From REEB95 sp050729835 (GTDB lineage: Bacteria; Pseudomonadota; Alphaproteobacteria; ATCC43930; CGMCC-115725), in contig JBOHLS010000010.1 in assembly GCA_050729835.1 (NCBI GenBank), positions 22,969 through 86,968 on the forward strand: 64,000 bases of DNA. Reading direction: 5' to 3'. A program made the translations under genes and the position numbers. Numbering within the stretch: position 1 is the first letter of the stretch; each line of letters begins with the position of its first letter. Under the pieces are notes generated by a model. The model did no database searches. It was not told where the DNA came from and was given only the letters and a program-made list of their open reading frames with translations. Shown here in pieces: positions 51,284-60,575 of the stretch.

Positions 51284-51667
51284 TCAGCCGCCGCGACGGC
51301 GCCGCACCGGCACGCCGGCCCGCGCCAGCTCGCTGCCAAGCCGGCCCGTCAGCCAGAGGCCGAACATCCGCAGATCGCTGACGAACGACCACAAGGGATG
51401 AGTGAACGTGGCAGGATGGTTCTTCTCGAACGCCGCATGCGCGATCCACGCCGGACCGTACCCGGCCAGGATCGCACCACCCAGGAACCAGACGCTGCCG
51501 GTCGCGACGAGAGCGGCGAGGCAGACGATGGCGGCGCCGGTGCCGAAAAAATGCCAGTAGCGCGTTGCGGCGCAGCCGTGTTCACGCAGGTAATGCGTCC
51601 AGAACCGCGCATAATCGTCGATCGGGTCGGTGCGCCGGCGCTGCGGCCGGGTGGTTTTGCGGGCCAT
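51284..51667 (-). CDS. Mpo1/DUF962 family membrane protein
   Basis: A 127-residue membrane protein. ARFWTHYLREHGCAATRYWH and HFFGTGAA start the fold, and HPATFTHPLWSFVSDLRMFG is the family's C-terminal signature. The four conserved histidines would bind iron. The yeast homologue Mpo1 is a dioxygenase that shortens 2-hydroxy fatty acids by alpha-oxidation. Two to three hydrophobic helices are visible. It is upstream of rpiA in the same operon. The functional link to rpiA is unclear. Confidence 0.85.
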   Translation of the reverse strand: MARKTTRPQRRRTDPIDDYARFWTHYLREHGCAATRYWHFFGTGAAIVCLAALVATGSVWFLGGAILAGYGPAWIAHAAFEKNHPATFTHPLWSFVSDLRMFGLWLTGRLGSELARAGVPVRRRRGG

Positions 51668-51827
51668 GCTCGCGGCTGACTATAGAAAACCGGCCAGGGG
51701 GTACCGCCAGGGGCCGGTAGCATGCAGGCTTTGCCTTTAATCTGCCAAAATCAAGCGTCTCACTTGGCCACAGACCACAGATTAGGTGGGGCGCCTGCCG
51801 CCCCAATCGTCCGCCGCGGAGGTCCCA

Positions 51828-52286
51828 ATGAAGCATGCTGCCCTTGCTCTGGTTGCCACCCTCACCTTGAGTGGCGGCGCGCACGCCCAAGTCTGGCCGA
51901 ATGCGACGCCGTCGCCCTATGGCCCCGCGACCGCCTCCGGTCCGTCGGCCACGCCCGCGCCGGCCATGACGACGATGCCCGCGCCAGCGGCGGCGAGCGG
52001 CAACGAGCTCGGCGCACCGCCGCATGCGCTGGGCACTGCCGCGCCAAACCTGGGCATGTCGAGCTCAGCGGCGACGTCCGGATCGGGCGCGCCGGTGATC
52101 GCCGACGTCGACAACCCGCAAAGCAGCCGCGCGACCGCCGCGCTCAACGTGCTCGAGGCCCAAGGCTATGCCGGATTCAGCGACTTCCGTCCGAACGGCA
52201 GCATGTTCACGGCGCTCGTGAACGACGATGGCCAGCAGTTCCCCGTCGTGATCAATCCGGATACGGGACAGATTTCGCGGCAATAG
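51828..52286 (+). CDS. Secreted Ala/Pro-rich protein with PepSY-like C-terminus
   Basis: A 152-residue exported protein. The signal peptide ends after GGAHA (about residue 20). A low-complexity region rich in Ala, Pro, Ser and Thr (residues 22-85) is followed by a compact C-terminal domain with ALNVLEAQGYAGFSDFRPNG, FTALVNDDGQ and VINPDTGQI. This resembles a single PepSY repeat. A similar C-terminal layout occurs in the protein at 14093-14401. GGAGG upstream of the ATG supports the start. Function unknown. Confidence 0.75.
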   Translation: MKHAALALVATLTLSGGAHAQVWPNATPSPYGPATASGPSATPAPAMTTMPAPAAASGNELGAPPHALGTAAPNLGMSSSAATSGSGAPVIADVDNPQSSRATAALNVLEAQGYAGFSDFRPNGSMFTALVNDDGQQFPVVINPDTGQISRQ

Positions 52287-52347
52287 GCCTAGAACGCGCT
52301 GGCGACGGCAGCGCTGCCGGCGTATCATCAGCGCCTTCGCACGGACC

Positions 52348-53040
52348 ATGGCACGAACGCAATCGCTGCCGACCGCTGCCGTTATCGTTTTCGCCGTCGC
52401 GCTGTGCGCGTTCGTCAAGCCGGCGTGCGCCGATATGCAAACCTACAAATACGCAGTCGAGCACCCGACCTTCGGGCATATCGGCACCTATACCAACATC
52501 GTCGAGCAATCGGGCGATCGCACCCACGTCGAGAGCGTACTCCATGTCGCCATACGCTTGCTGGGCTTCGTCATCTACCGCCAGGATGCGACGCGGAGCG
52601 AAGACTGGCGCGGCGGTCGGCTCATCTCGTTCCACGGCGTCACCACCACCAACGGCGACAGCATCGAAGTCACCGGCAAGGCGCGCGGCAACGCTTTCGT
52701 GATTACCACGCCCAACGGCACGACTGTGGCGCCGGCCAACGTGCGACCGTCCAATCCGTGGTCGCGCGGCGTGCTGAACGCGCATGTTATGATGTCGACC
52801 AAGACCGGCAAGATCGAGAACGTGCGGATCAGCGGGGGCGGCGAGACGCCGATGACGTTCGACGGTCAGACCCGTCTGCTTCACCAATACCTGATCGACG
52901 GAGAGAAGCGCGGGGTTGTCTGGCTCGACGATCGCGGTGTCCCCGTCGCGTTCCAGGTATGGGAACAAGGCACGCCGATCGAGCTCGTGCTGATGTCGCC
53001 GGCGGTGCCTCCCCCCCAGACCGCGATGGGGCTGCACTGA
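52348..53040 (+). CDS. DUF6134-type exported protein
   Basis: A 230-residue protein with an N-terminal signal ending after PACA. The mature part is rich in beta strands (YKYAVEHPTFGHIGTYTNIV, TGKARGNAFVITTPNGTTVA, DGVTRL-like repeats), a layout seen in DUF6134/DUF3108-like periplasmic proteins that may bind lipids or precursors. No catalytic motif is visible. It follows the PepSY-like gene by about 60 bp on the same strand. Confidence 0.72.
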   Translation: MARTQSLPTAAVIVFAVALCAFVKPACADMQTYKYAVEHPTFGHIGTYTNIVEQSGDRTHVESVLHVAIRLLGFVIYRQDATRSEDWRGGRLISFHGVTTTNGDSIEVTGKARGNAFVITTPNGTTVAPANVRPSNPWSRGVLNAHVMMSTKTGKIENVRISGGGETPMTFDGQTRLLHQYLIDGEKRGVVWLDDRGVPVAFQVWEQGTPIELVLMSPAVPPPQTAMGLH

Positions 53041-53110
53041 GCGGCGCGGCGCCCTAGCCTTCGTCATCCCAAACTCCGATACTATTGCCCGCCGTAACGG
53101 AGCGGCGGGG

Positions 53111-54382
53111 GTGTGCGTGGACATCTATTCGGGTCCGGTGTTCGAGATGGCGCGGCAGCAGTTCCGCGCGGTTGCCGATCACCTCGGAATCCCCGAGAAC
53201 GAACGTGATCGGCTGCTCTACCCGAAGCGCGCGATCGCTGTCGCGATTCCGGTCAACATGGACGACGGCCGCACGCGGGTGTTCGCCGGCTATCGCGTCC
53301 AGCATCATTTGACGCTCGGCCCCACCAAAGGCGGCACGCGCTTCGCGCCCAAGCTCGATCTCGGCGAGGTCGGCGCGCTCGCCATCTGGATGAGCTGGAA
53401 ATGCGCGCTGGCCGGGCTGCCCTACGGCGGCGCCAAGGGCGGCGTCGCCTGCGACCCGCACGCCTTGTCGCGACGCGAGCTCGAAGCGGTATCACGCCGC
53501 TACATGCAGGAGATGATCCCGTTCGTCGGCCCGCACACCGACATCATGGCGCCCGATCTTGGCACCAACGAGCAGGTCATGGCCTGGTTCATGGACACCT
53601 ACTCCATGTTCCAGGGCCACGCCGTCGCCGAGATCGTCACCGGCAAGCCCGTCGGGGTCGGCGGTACGGTGGGCCGGCGCGAGGCGACCGGCCGGGGCAT
53701 TGCCTATCTCGTGGCGCGCGCGCTCGAGACGGTCAAGCTCAAGGCCGCCGATACCACGGCGATCGTTCAGGGTTTCGGCAATGTCGGTTCGGTCGCCGCC
53801 GCGTCCTTGGCGCGCCGCATGGGCATCCGGATCGTCGGCGTGTCGGATCACACCGCCGCCTATTACGATCCTCGCGGCCTGCCGCTCGATGCGATCGAGG
53901 CGCATGCGCGGACACGTGGCGGCGTGCTCGCCGGCTGGTCGAAAGAGGCTTTGATCGACGGCGATGAATTGCTGACGCGGCCGTGCACGGTGCTGGTCCC
54001 GGCCGCCGTCGAGCAGATGATCACCGAGCAGAACGCCGGCCGGCTCCAGTGCCGCATCCTGGCCGAAGGCGCCAACGGCCCGACGACGCCGGGCGCCGAC
54101 GCGATCCTCGACCGGCGGCAGGACGAGATCTTCGTCATCCCCGACATCCTGTGCAACTCGGGCGGCGTCATCGTCTCCTATTTCGAGTGGGTGCAGGACC
54201 TCCAGCAGCTATTCTGGACCGAGACCGAGGTCAACCACCGCCTCGAGCAGATCATCGAGACGGCATTCCGCCAGATGACGCGGCGCGGTCGCAACGACCG
54301 GGTCTCCAACCGCGTCGCCGCGATGGCGCTCGGCGTCGAGAAAGTGCGCGCCGGCAAGCAGCTGCGCGGCCTGTTCCCGTGA
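53111..54382 (+). CDS. Glu/Leu/Phe/Val dehydrogenase family protein
   Basis: A 423-residue amino acid dehydrogenase that reversibly deaminates an amino acid with NAD(P). The catalytic lysine region is TKGGTRFAPKLDLGEVGALA followed by MSWKCALAGLPYGGAKGGV, and the Rossmann motif is VQGFGNVGSVAA. Length and the N-terminal dimer-type features fit glutamate dehydrogenases of the 420-residue class. It starts with GTG at 53111 (a second GTG at 53117 is also possible). GGAGCGG lies just upstream. The MarC-like gene follows after 7 bp. Confidence 0.92.
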   Translation: MCVDIYSGPVFEMARQQFRAVADHLGIPENERDRLLYPKRAIAVAIPVNMDDGRTRVFAGYRVQHHLTLGPTKGGTRFAPKLDLGEVGALAIWMSWKCALAGLPYGGAKGGVACDPHALSRRELEAVSRRYMQEMIPFVGPHTDIMAPDLGTNEQVMAWFMDTYSMFQGHAVAEIVTGKPVGVGGTVGRREATGRGIAYLVARALETVKLKAADTTAIVQGFGNVGSVAAASLARRMGIRIVGVSDHTAAYYDPRGLPLDAIEAHARTRGGVLAGWSKEALIDGDELLTRPCTVLVPAAVEQMITEQNAGRLQCRILAEGANGPTTPGADAILDRRQDEIFVIPDILCNSGGVIVSYFEWVQDLQQLFWTETEVNHRLEQIIETAFRQMTRRGRNDRVSNRVAAMALGVEKVRAGKQLRGLFP

Positions 54383-54389
54383 GCCGGTC

Positions 54390-55016
54390 GTGACCGCGGT
54401 CCTCGTCGACAGCTTCGTCATCTTCGGCGTGATCGTCGATCCGATCGGCACGGCGGTGATCTTCGCGACGCTGACCCACGACTGGAGCCGCCGGGAGCAG
54501 CGCGAGGCAGCTTTGCGCGGCGTTGCGGTCGCGGCGATCCTGCTGCTGGTCTTCGCGTTCGCCGGCGCGCCGTTGCTCCGAGCGCTCGGCATCTCCCTCG
54601 CCGCCTTTCACATCGCGGGCGGCATCCTCCTGTTCCTGCTGGCGATCGACATGGCTTTCGCGCGTCCCTCCGGCATCCATGCGCCGACGCCGCCCGAGCG
54701 CGAGGAGGCGCTGCGGCGCGACGACATGGCGGTGTTTCCGCTCGCCTTTCCGCTCCTCGCCGGCCCCGGCGCGCTGACCTCGACCGTTCTCCTGGTCGGG
54801 CGCGCCGCAACGCCGTTCGCCGCGGCCACGGTGATCGCCGCCCTTGCGGTGGTGCTGGCCCTGACCCTCGCGGCGCTGCTCTACGCTGCACGGCTGTCGC
54901 ACCTTCTGGGCATCACCGGCGCCAACGTCATCAGCCGGGTTCTGGGGCTGATCCTGGCGGCCCTGGCGGCGCAATTCGTGCTCGACGGCTTGGTATCCAG
55001 TGGCCTGCATCTCTAG
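54390..55016 (+). CDS. MarC family integral membrane protein
   Basis: A 208-residue protein with six hydrophobic helices. FVIFGVIVDPIGTAVIF and FPLAFPLLAGPGALTSTVLL are the two characteristic MarC motifs, with the conserved Pro-Gly and Asn/Asp positions. Function in the family is unsettled. Early links to multiple antibiotic resistance were not upheld. It starts at GTG 54390, 7 bp after the dehydrogenase stop, so both are likely in one transcript. Confidence 0.88.
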   Translation: MTAVLVDSFVIFGVIVDPIGTAVIFATLTHDWSRREQREAALRGVAVAAILLLVFAFAGAPLLRALGISLAAFHIAGGILLFLLAIDMAFARPSGIHAPTPPEREEALRRDDMAVFPLAFPLLAGPGALTSTVLLVGRAATPFAAATVIAALAVVLALTLAALLYAARLSHLLGITGANVISRVLGLILAALAAQFVLDGLVSSGLHL

Positions 55017-55033
55017 GCCGTCGACGCGCGGGG

Positions 55034-55058
55034 GGAACCTCATTGCGGCGAAGGCATT
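55034..55058 (+). promoter_or_regulatory. Candidate EcfG-type promoter (one mismatch) for the 55096 gene
   Basis: GGAAC (55034-55038), exactly 16 bases, then CATT (55055-55058) instead of CGTT, 37 bp before the ATG at 55096. Spacing equals that of the four exact copies. One mismatch in the -10. Confidence 0.4.
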
Positions 55059-55095
55059 GTAATTATGGCCGAAATCGAGCGTGGAGCGAGTAGTC

Positions 55096-55569
55096 ATGGA
55101 CGATGACGCGGCGCGAGCGATGAGACGGGTTCACCGCATGCCGTTGCGCGATATCTGGATTTGGATTGCACCGTGGCTCGCGGGCGTGCTTCTTGCCTGC
55201 GCCACGTTGCTCGGCTTCTTCACCGCCAGCGGCGCTCCCGGCCCGGACACTTATGCCGCCGGCCTGGCGACCGCCGGGCTGGCGTTCCTTGCGCTGGTCT
55301 GGCTGGTGAAGCGTTGCGTCGACCATCCGGCAGAGGGTTGGACGTTCGACATCCTGGTCGACCGATTGGAATCGCTGCTGCTGCTGGTCGCGCTGTTGAT
55401 CGCGATCGGCATCGGCGGCCTGTTCCTGGCCGCCGATGCGCGCGGCGCGGCGCAATCCGCGGGCTATGCGCTGTTCGTCGTCTGCCTGATCTTCATCGCC
55501 TGGAACTTGAAGCACTATTACGACCGTACCGATTCGCATCGGCCCGGCGGCGGCGCCTCATCCGACTAG
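55096..55569 (+). CDS. Small multi-spanning membrane protein of unknown function
   Basis: A 157-residue protein with four hydrophobic helices, near residues 22-42, 53-70, 92-112 and 120-140. Between helices 2 and 3 is DHPAEGWTFDILVDRLESL. Charged residues flank the helices. I do not recognise the family. GGAG 10 bases upstream supports the ATG at 55096 over an earlier GTG. Its stop overlaps the convergent MFS gene by 4 bp. A near-consensus stress promoter lies just upstream. Confidence 0.7.
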   Translation: MDDDAARAMRRVHRMPLRDIWIWIAPWLAGVLLACATLLGFFTASGAPGPDTYAAGLATAGLAFLALVWLVKRCVDHPAEGWTFDILVDRLESLLLLVALLIAIGIGGLFLAADARGAAQSAGYALFVVCLIFIAWNLKHYYDRTDSHRPGGGASSD

Positions 55570-56903
55570 ATCCGCTCCGGCAGCGGCTTGCCGCGCGTCT
55601 CCGGCAGGAACAGCGCCGCCACGAAACCGAGGATATAGATGAAGCTGAACGTCACCGCGGTGTTGCCGTAGCCGCCGAAATTCGCGATCAACGTCCCCGC
55701 GATGATCGGACCGATGAAGGCGATGAAGCGCGGCGCGTTGAAGGCGAAGGCGACGCCGGTGGCGCGCACCGGAGTCGGGAACAGCTCCGGCAGCCAGACC
55801 GGCATCCAGGAATATTGGCCCAGGGTGAAGAAGCCATTCACCGCCGCCGCCAGCAACAACAGGTTTAGATCGTGCGTCCACAGGAACAGCACCGGCGTCA
55901 TCAGCAGCGACGCCGCGTAGAACACCAGCACCACTGGCTTGCGGCCATAAGCGTCGGCCAGGAACCCCAACCCGGCATAGCCGACGATGGCAGCGGCGTT
56001 ATAGGCCATGCCGGTGTAACCCGCCCAAACCGGCCCCGACAGGCCGGCGCCAGCCGCGACCGACGCCACATAGCGCGGCACGAAGCTGGCGATGGCCCAC
56101 CAGGCGAGCGTGGTCGACAGCGACATCAGGAACGTGGCCACCAACCGCTTTCGTACCGGCGGATCGGCGAACAACTCGACCAGGGTAAAGCGCGTTAGCG
56201 CGTGATCGGCAGCATCGAGCTTGCCGCCGCTTTGCTTGCGCGCGGTCGCCTCCTTGCGGCGCTTGTCGGTGCGCTCCCACACCGCCGATTCGGGAATGCC
56301 GCGCCGGATCCACAACGTCAACAGCCCAGGCACGACGCCGATCAGGTACATGAAACGCCAGGCGTTTGCGCCATGCGGGCCGACGAACACCCAGATCAGC
56401 GATGCGGCGAAGAAGCCGATGCCGAGGCCGCACTGCATAAGCCCGGCGCCGCGACCGCGCGCCTTGTCGGGCCACAGCTCGGCCGTGATGGAGGTGCCGG
56501 TCGCCCATTCCGAGCCGATCGCAACACCGACGATGAAGCGCAGCAGCGCGAACGATTCCCAGTCCCAGGCGATCGCGCTCAAGCCGGTCAGCAGGGAATA
56601 AGCGAGGATCGCCAGCATCATCGTCCGCTTGCGGCCGATGTAGTCGGCGAGGATGCCGCCGACCATGCCGCCGATGCCCCAGCCGAGGAGTGTGGTGGCG
56701 ATGATGAAGCCGGCATAGGCCGGAATCCGCGCGTACTGGCCCGGATCGAGCAGTTGATGTAGGGCGACGCCGATCGTCAGGATCAGCGCATAGAGCTCGT
56801 ATCCGTCGAACAGCCAGCCGAGATTGGTTGCGAGCAGCGTGTTCCACTGGCTGCGGTCGAGCGAGCGATACCACGGACCCGAGACATCAGTATTGATGGC
56901 CAT
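55566..56903 (-). CDS. MFS transporter (metabolite:H+ symporter type)
   Basis: A 445-residue, 12-helix major facilitator. The loop 2-3 motif is GGILADYIGRKRTM, and the equivalent in the second half is GFLADAYGRKPVV. GWLFDGYELYALIL at the first helix is typical of the aromatic acid/sugar-type MFS subgroup. RFIVGVAIGSEWATGTSITA carries the charged motif of helix 4. GGGGAGG precedes the start at ATG 56903. It is the last gene of the molybdenum-hydroxylase operon, 29 bp after the FeS subunit, so it probably imports that enzyme's substrate. Confidence 0.9.
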   Translation of the reverse strand: MAINTDVSGPWYRSLDRSQWNTLLATNLGWLFDGYELYALILTIGVALHQLLDPGQYARIPAYAGFIIATTLLGWGIGGMVGGILADYIGRKRTMMLAILAYSLLTGLSAIAWDWESFALLRFIVGVAIGSEWATGTSITAELWPDKARGRGAGLMQCGLGIGFFAASLIWVFVGPHGANAWRFMYLIGVVPGLLTLWIRRGIPESAVWERTDKRRKEATARKQSGGKLDAADHALTRFTLVELFADPPVRKRLVATFLMSLSTTLAWWAIASFVPRYVASVAAGAGLSGPVWAGYTGMAYNAAAIVGYAGLGFLADAYGRKPVVLVFYAASLLMTPVLFLWTHDLNLLLLAAAVNGFFTLGQYSWMPVWLPELFPTPVRATGVAFAFNAPRFIAFIGPIIAGTLIANFGGYGNTAVTFSFIYILGFVAALFLPETRGKPLPERI

Positions 56904-56931
56904 CACAATCCTCCCCTGGTGGGGCGGTCAT

Positions 56932-57414
56932 TCAGCCGCCGCTCTTGCGTTTACGCGACGCGACCTTGACCGCCTCGATGATTTCCGGATAGGCGCCACA
57001 CCGACACAGGTTACCAGAAAGATAGTGCTTGATCTCGTCCTCGCTGGGATCCGGGTTTTCGTCCAGCAACTGCTTGGTCATCAAGACGAATCCCGGCGTG
57101 CAGAAGCCGCATTGGAAGGCGCCGCATTCGAGGAACGCCTCTTGCACCGGATCGAGCCGCTCGCCTGGCGCCAAGCCCTCGATGGTGTCGACCCGGGCGC
57201 CATCGACCGCGGCGGCTAGGAAGAGGCAGCCCGAGACGGCGCGGCCGTCGACGACCGCGGTGCAGCAGCCGCACAGCCCCTGGCCGCAGCTTTCGCGCGC
57301 GCCGAACAGCGCAAAGCGTTCGCGCAACACGTCGACGAGGGTCTCGTGCGTGCCGATCTCGGTCGCGACCGGCCGGCCGTTGAGGGTGAATTGAATGCGT
57401 CGGGTCGCGCTCAT
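56932..57414 (-). CDS. Molybdenum hydroxylase small subunit, two [2Fe-2S] clusters
   Basis: A 160-residue iron-sulfur subunit of a xanthine-dehydrogenase-family enzyme. The plant-type cluster ligands are in ESCGQGLCGCCTAVVDG plus Cys of VSGCLF. The second, helical cluster has ECGAFQCGFCTPG and GNLCRCGAYPEI. These pass electrons between the molybdenum centre and FAD. It is co-translated with the large subunit (ATGA overlap). Confidence 0.95.
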   Translation of the reverse strand: MSATRRIQFTLNGRPVATEIGTHETLVDVLRERFALFGARESCGQGLCGCCTAVVDGRAVSGCLFLAAAVDGARVDTIEGLAPGERLDPVQEAFLECGAFQCGFCTPGFVLMTKQLLDENPDPSEDEIKHYLSGNLCRCGAYPEIIEAVKVASRKRKSGG

Positions 57415-59681
57415 CGGCCGCCCTGCGCCAACGCGCGATAGACCGCCTCCGGCGTCAGCGGCAATTCCATCAGCCGCACGCCGACTGCGTCGTCGATGGC
57501 GTTGGCGATCGCCGGCGAAACGCCAAAGGTCGCGGTCTCCCCCACGCCCTTGGCGCCGAAGGGCCCGCTCTCCTGCACCGCGGCGACCGCCTCGTTCTCG
57601 ATCCGCGCCGGTAGGTCGCGCAGGCCCGGAATCTTGTAGTCGGCAAGGCTAGGATTGAGCAGCTGCCCGTCGGCGAATTCCATGCGCTCCTGCATGGTGA
57701 AGCCAAGCTGCATGATCGCGCCACCTGAAAGCTGGGTCTCGACGATCCGCGGATTGATCGGCATGCCGAGGTCGGCGACGTTGATCAGGCGCGCGACGCG
57801 CACATGGCCGGTCTCGGTGTCGACCTCGACCTCGGCGCCGGTGCCGCCGACCATCCAGAACGGCGTCGCATTGGGCGTGAGACCAGTGTCGTGATCGGGC
57901 GAGGCGTAACTCGGGATGAAGCTGCCGACGCCGACGATGTTGCCGGCCTGCATGCCGTATTTGCGCCGGAAGAGCTCGGGCAGCGGGATATTGCTGCCCG
58001 GCGGCAGGCCGAGTTCGGCCTTGAGGGCCTCGACCTTGGCGCGCGCGTCCTCGGCGGCGCGCTTGACCGCGTGGCCCATGTGATAGGTCGAGCGCGAGCC
58101 AAGCGTCGCCATGTCGTAGGGCGTGACGTCAGTATCGGGATGCACGACGCGCACGGTTTCGGCCGGCATGTCGAGCGCCTCGGCGGCGATCTGCGCCATC
58201 GCCGTATCCGAGCCCTGCCCCATGTCGACGGTGCCGCAATAAAGCGCGCAGCTGCCGTCGGCATAGAGGTTCAGGATCGCGACCGAAGTGGTCGGCGCGA
58301 TCGAGGCCTTGAAGCCGATGGCGAGGCCGCGGCCGCGCTTGACGACGCCCGCGCCGCGGTCGAACGACCGGCCCCAGCCGAGCCGCTCGACCAGCCGGTC
58401 GAGCACCTTGCCGGTGGCGGCGTCCTTCATCACCGTGCCGGTGGCTTGCGGCCGGCCGTCGCGCAGCAGATTGCGGCGGCGGAACTCGACCGGATCGATG
58501 CCGAGCGCGCGCGCGATCATGTCGGTATGGCTCTCATAGGCCCAGACCAGTTGGGGGATGCCGAAGCCACGCAGCGCACCCGCCGGCGGGCGGTTGGTGT
58601 AGAGCGCGTAGGAATCGATAGCGACATTGTCGATGTCGTAAGGCCCGGCGGCGGTGAAGCCCGATTTCTGCGTCACCCGCGGGCCGATATCGGCATAGGC
58701 GCCGCCGTTCCACCACACCTCGCATTCGCGCGCGGTGATGCGCCCATCCTTGGTCACCGCGCTCTTGATGCGGAAGGTCGAGGGATGCTTGGTGATGGTG
58801 AAGAACTGTTCGTCCATCGCCAGCGCAATTTTCACCGGCCGGCGCGTCAGCAGCGCCAATGCCGCCACCAGCGCCTCGAGCTTGATGTAGAGTTTGGCGC
58901 CGAAGCCGCCGCCGAGAAACGCCGTCTTGACGCGCACACGGTTCTCCGGCCAGCCGAGCAGGCGCGCGATCTCGATCCGCACGAAGGACGGACTTTGCGA
59001 GGCGGTATGGATGGTGAGGGTGCCGTCGCCCGGCTCGGCCGCCGAAACGAAGGGCTCGAGCGGCGTATGCATCACCGGCTGGGTACGGAAGGTGTGCTCG
59101 AAGACGCGGTCGGCGGCGGAGAAGGCCGGCTTCACGTCGCCGCGCCGCAGGCGGAAATCAAGCGCCAGGTTGGTGCCCTTGCGGCCTTCGAGATGCTTGA
59201 GATCGGGAAAAGTGCCGGCAGGCTTGAGGACGTCGTGGACGATCACCTTCGAGGTCATGGCCTCGACCTCGTCGCTCACCACCGGCAGCTCGTCGTATTC
59301 CGCCACGATCAGCCGCGCCGCTTCCTCGGCGACATGCGGATCCTCGGCCAGCACGACGGCGACCGGCTCGCCGATGTGCCGCACCTTGCCTTCCGCCAGG
59401 ATCGGCTGATCGTGAAACGCCGGCCCGTAATAAGGATTGGCGATTACGCGGCGAATATCGTCGCTGACGAATACGGCATGAACGCCCGGCACGTGGCGCG
59501 CGGCATCGAGATCGATGCGGCGGATGCGGCCATGCACCACCGCGCTGCGGAAAATCTTGCCGTGCAGCATCCCCGGCACACGCCAGTTATGAATGTACTC
59601 GGCGCGGCCCGTCACCTTGGCGCGGCCCTCGAGCCGCGGCAGCGAGCGTCCGACCTGACCGGCCTTGGCCGTCGTGCTCAT
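57411..59681 (-). CDS. Molybdenum hydroxylase large (Mo-cofactor) subunit
   Basis: A 756-residue subunit with the molybdopterin-cytosine-dinucleotide site. GRAKVTGRAEYIHNW opens it. The loop AFLGGGFGAKLYIKLEALVA and the C-terminal GPFGAKGVGETATFGVSPA carry the active-site Glu. At the position where CO dehydrogenases have AYxCSFR, this protein has GALRGFG, so it is a hydroxylase of the general type rather than form I CO dehydrogenase. Substrates in the family include purines, nicotinate, aromatic CoA esters and aldehydes. The start at 59681 overlaps the FAD subunit stop. Confidence 0.93.
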   Translation of the reverse strand: MSTTAKAGQVGRSLPRLEGRAKVTGRAEYIHNWRVPGMLHGKIFRSAVVHGRIRRIDLDAARHVPGVHAVFVSDDIRRVIANPYYGPAFHDQPILAEGKVRHIGEPVAVVLAEDPHVAEEAARLIVAEYDELPVVSDEVEAMTSKVIVHDVLKPAGTFPDLKHLEGRKGTNLALDFRLRRGDVKPAFSAADRVFEHTFRTQPVMHTPLEPFVSAAEPGDGTLTIHTASQSPSFVRIEIARLLGWPENRVRVKTAFLGGGFGAKLYIKLEALVAALALLTRRPVKIALAMDEQFFTITKHPSTFRIKSAVTKDGRITARECEVWWNGGAYADIGPRVTQKSGFTAAGPYDIDNVAIDSYALYTNRPPAGALRGFGIPQLVWAYESHTDMIARALGIDPVEFRRRNLLRDGRPQATGTVMKDAATGKVLDRLVERLGWGRSFDRGAGVVKRGRGLAIGFKASIAPTTSVAILNLYADGSCALYCGTVDMGQGSDTAMAQIAAEALDMPAETVRVVHPDTDVTPYDMATLGSRSTYHMGHAVKRAAEDARAKVEALKAELGLPPGSNIPLPELFRRKYGMQAGNIVGVGSFIPSYASPDHDTGLTPNATPFWMVGGTGAEVEVDTETGHVRVARLINVADLGMPINPRIVETQLSGGAIMQLGFTMQERMEFADGQLLNPSLADYKIPGLRDLPARIENEAVAAVQESGPFGAKGVGETATFGVSPAIANAIDDAVGVRLMELPLTPEAVYRALAQGGR

Positions 59682-60547
59682 GCTGCCACCCCGCCGGCGG
59701 CCTGGGCCGCGCGCAGCGCGCGCGCGACGAAGACCTTGACCAGTTGCTTCTTGTAGGTGACCGAACCGCGCGCATCGCCGATGACATCCGCTTCCTCGGC
59801 CGCCGCCGTGCCCGTGCGCGCCAGTACCGCGTCGTCGAGCGCGCGTCCTGCGATCGCTGCCTCCGCCGCCTTGAGCCGCGTTGGCCGCTCGGTGGCCGCG
59901 CCCAGCACGATACGCGGCGACTGGATCGCGCCGCCGGCATCCTCCCACGCCACGGCAATGCCGAGCGCCGGCCAGTCGTCGGCCGAGCGCGTGGTACATT
60001 TGGCATAGGCGGCGCGCTTGTTGCCGAACGGCGGGATCACCGCCTCGACGACCAGCTCGTCGCCCTTGCAACCCGTCTCGTACAGGCCGGTGGCGAAGCC
60101 CTCGACCGGCACCGCGCGCTCGCCGCGCGGGCCGGCGAGCACCAGACGCGCATCGAGCGCGATCAGCACCGGCGGCAGATCGCTGTGCGGATCGGCATGG
60201 GCGAGATGGCCGCCGAGCGTCGCGACGTTGCGCACACGCACGTTCGATAGCGTCCGCAGCGTACGGCCGATGACCGGAAAGCTGCGCCGCAGCTCGGACG
60301 ACCGTTCGAGCGTCGCCAGCCGCACCATCGCACCGATCCGTACCTCGCCGCCCGGCCCGGCCCAGATGCGCCCGAGCCGCTCGCCGGCGGCGCGCAGGCT
60401 GACCAGCCGCTTCGGCCGGAAGAAGCCCGACTTCATCAGCAGCATTAGCGCCGTGCCGCCGGCCAAGGGGCGCACTGCCGGATCATCGGGATCGAGCAGC
60501 TTGAACGCTTCGCTGAGCGACGATGGTTCGACGAGATCGAACGACAT
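59678..60547 (-). CDS. Molybdenum hydroxylase medium (FAD) subunit
   Basis: A 289-residue FAD-binding subunit. The FAD motifs are RPLAGGTALMLLMKSG near residue 27 and NVATLGGHLAHADPHSDLPP near residue 110, both intact, followed by the CO-dehydrogenase-flavoprotein C-terminal domain. It hands electrons to the final acceptor. It lies first of the three subunits, and gene order FAD-Mo-FeS is one of the common arrangements. The adjacent upstream gene is an MFS transporter, 28 bp away. Confidence 0.93.
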   Translation of the reverse strand: MSFDLVEPSSLSEAFKLLDPDDPAVRPLAGGTALMLLMKSGFFRPKRLVSLRAAGERLGRIWAGPGGEVRIGAMVRLATLERSSELRRSFPVIGRTLRTLSNVRVRNVATLGGHLAHADPHSDLPPVLIALDARLVLAGPRGERAVPVEGFATGLYETGCKGDELVVEAVIPPFGNKRAAYAKCTTRSADDWPALGIAVAWEDAGGAIQSPRIVLGAATERPTRLKAAEAAIAGRALDDAVLARTGTAAAEEADVIGDARGSVTYKKQLVKVFVARALRAAQAAGGVAA

Positions 60548-60575
60548 CACGAGACTGTCACCAACCGAAATTGCC

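Noticed and set aside
57411..59681. Carbon monoxide dehydrogenase large subunit (coxL)
   Set aside because: The active-site loop is GALRGFG rather than the AYxCSFR form of true CO dehydrogenases.
57804..59756. 650-codon plus-strand frame opposite the molybdenum hydroxylase large subunit
   Set aside because: Shadow of high-GC third-codon bias. No motif, while the opposite strand encodes a complete enzyme with its operon partners.
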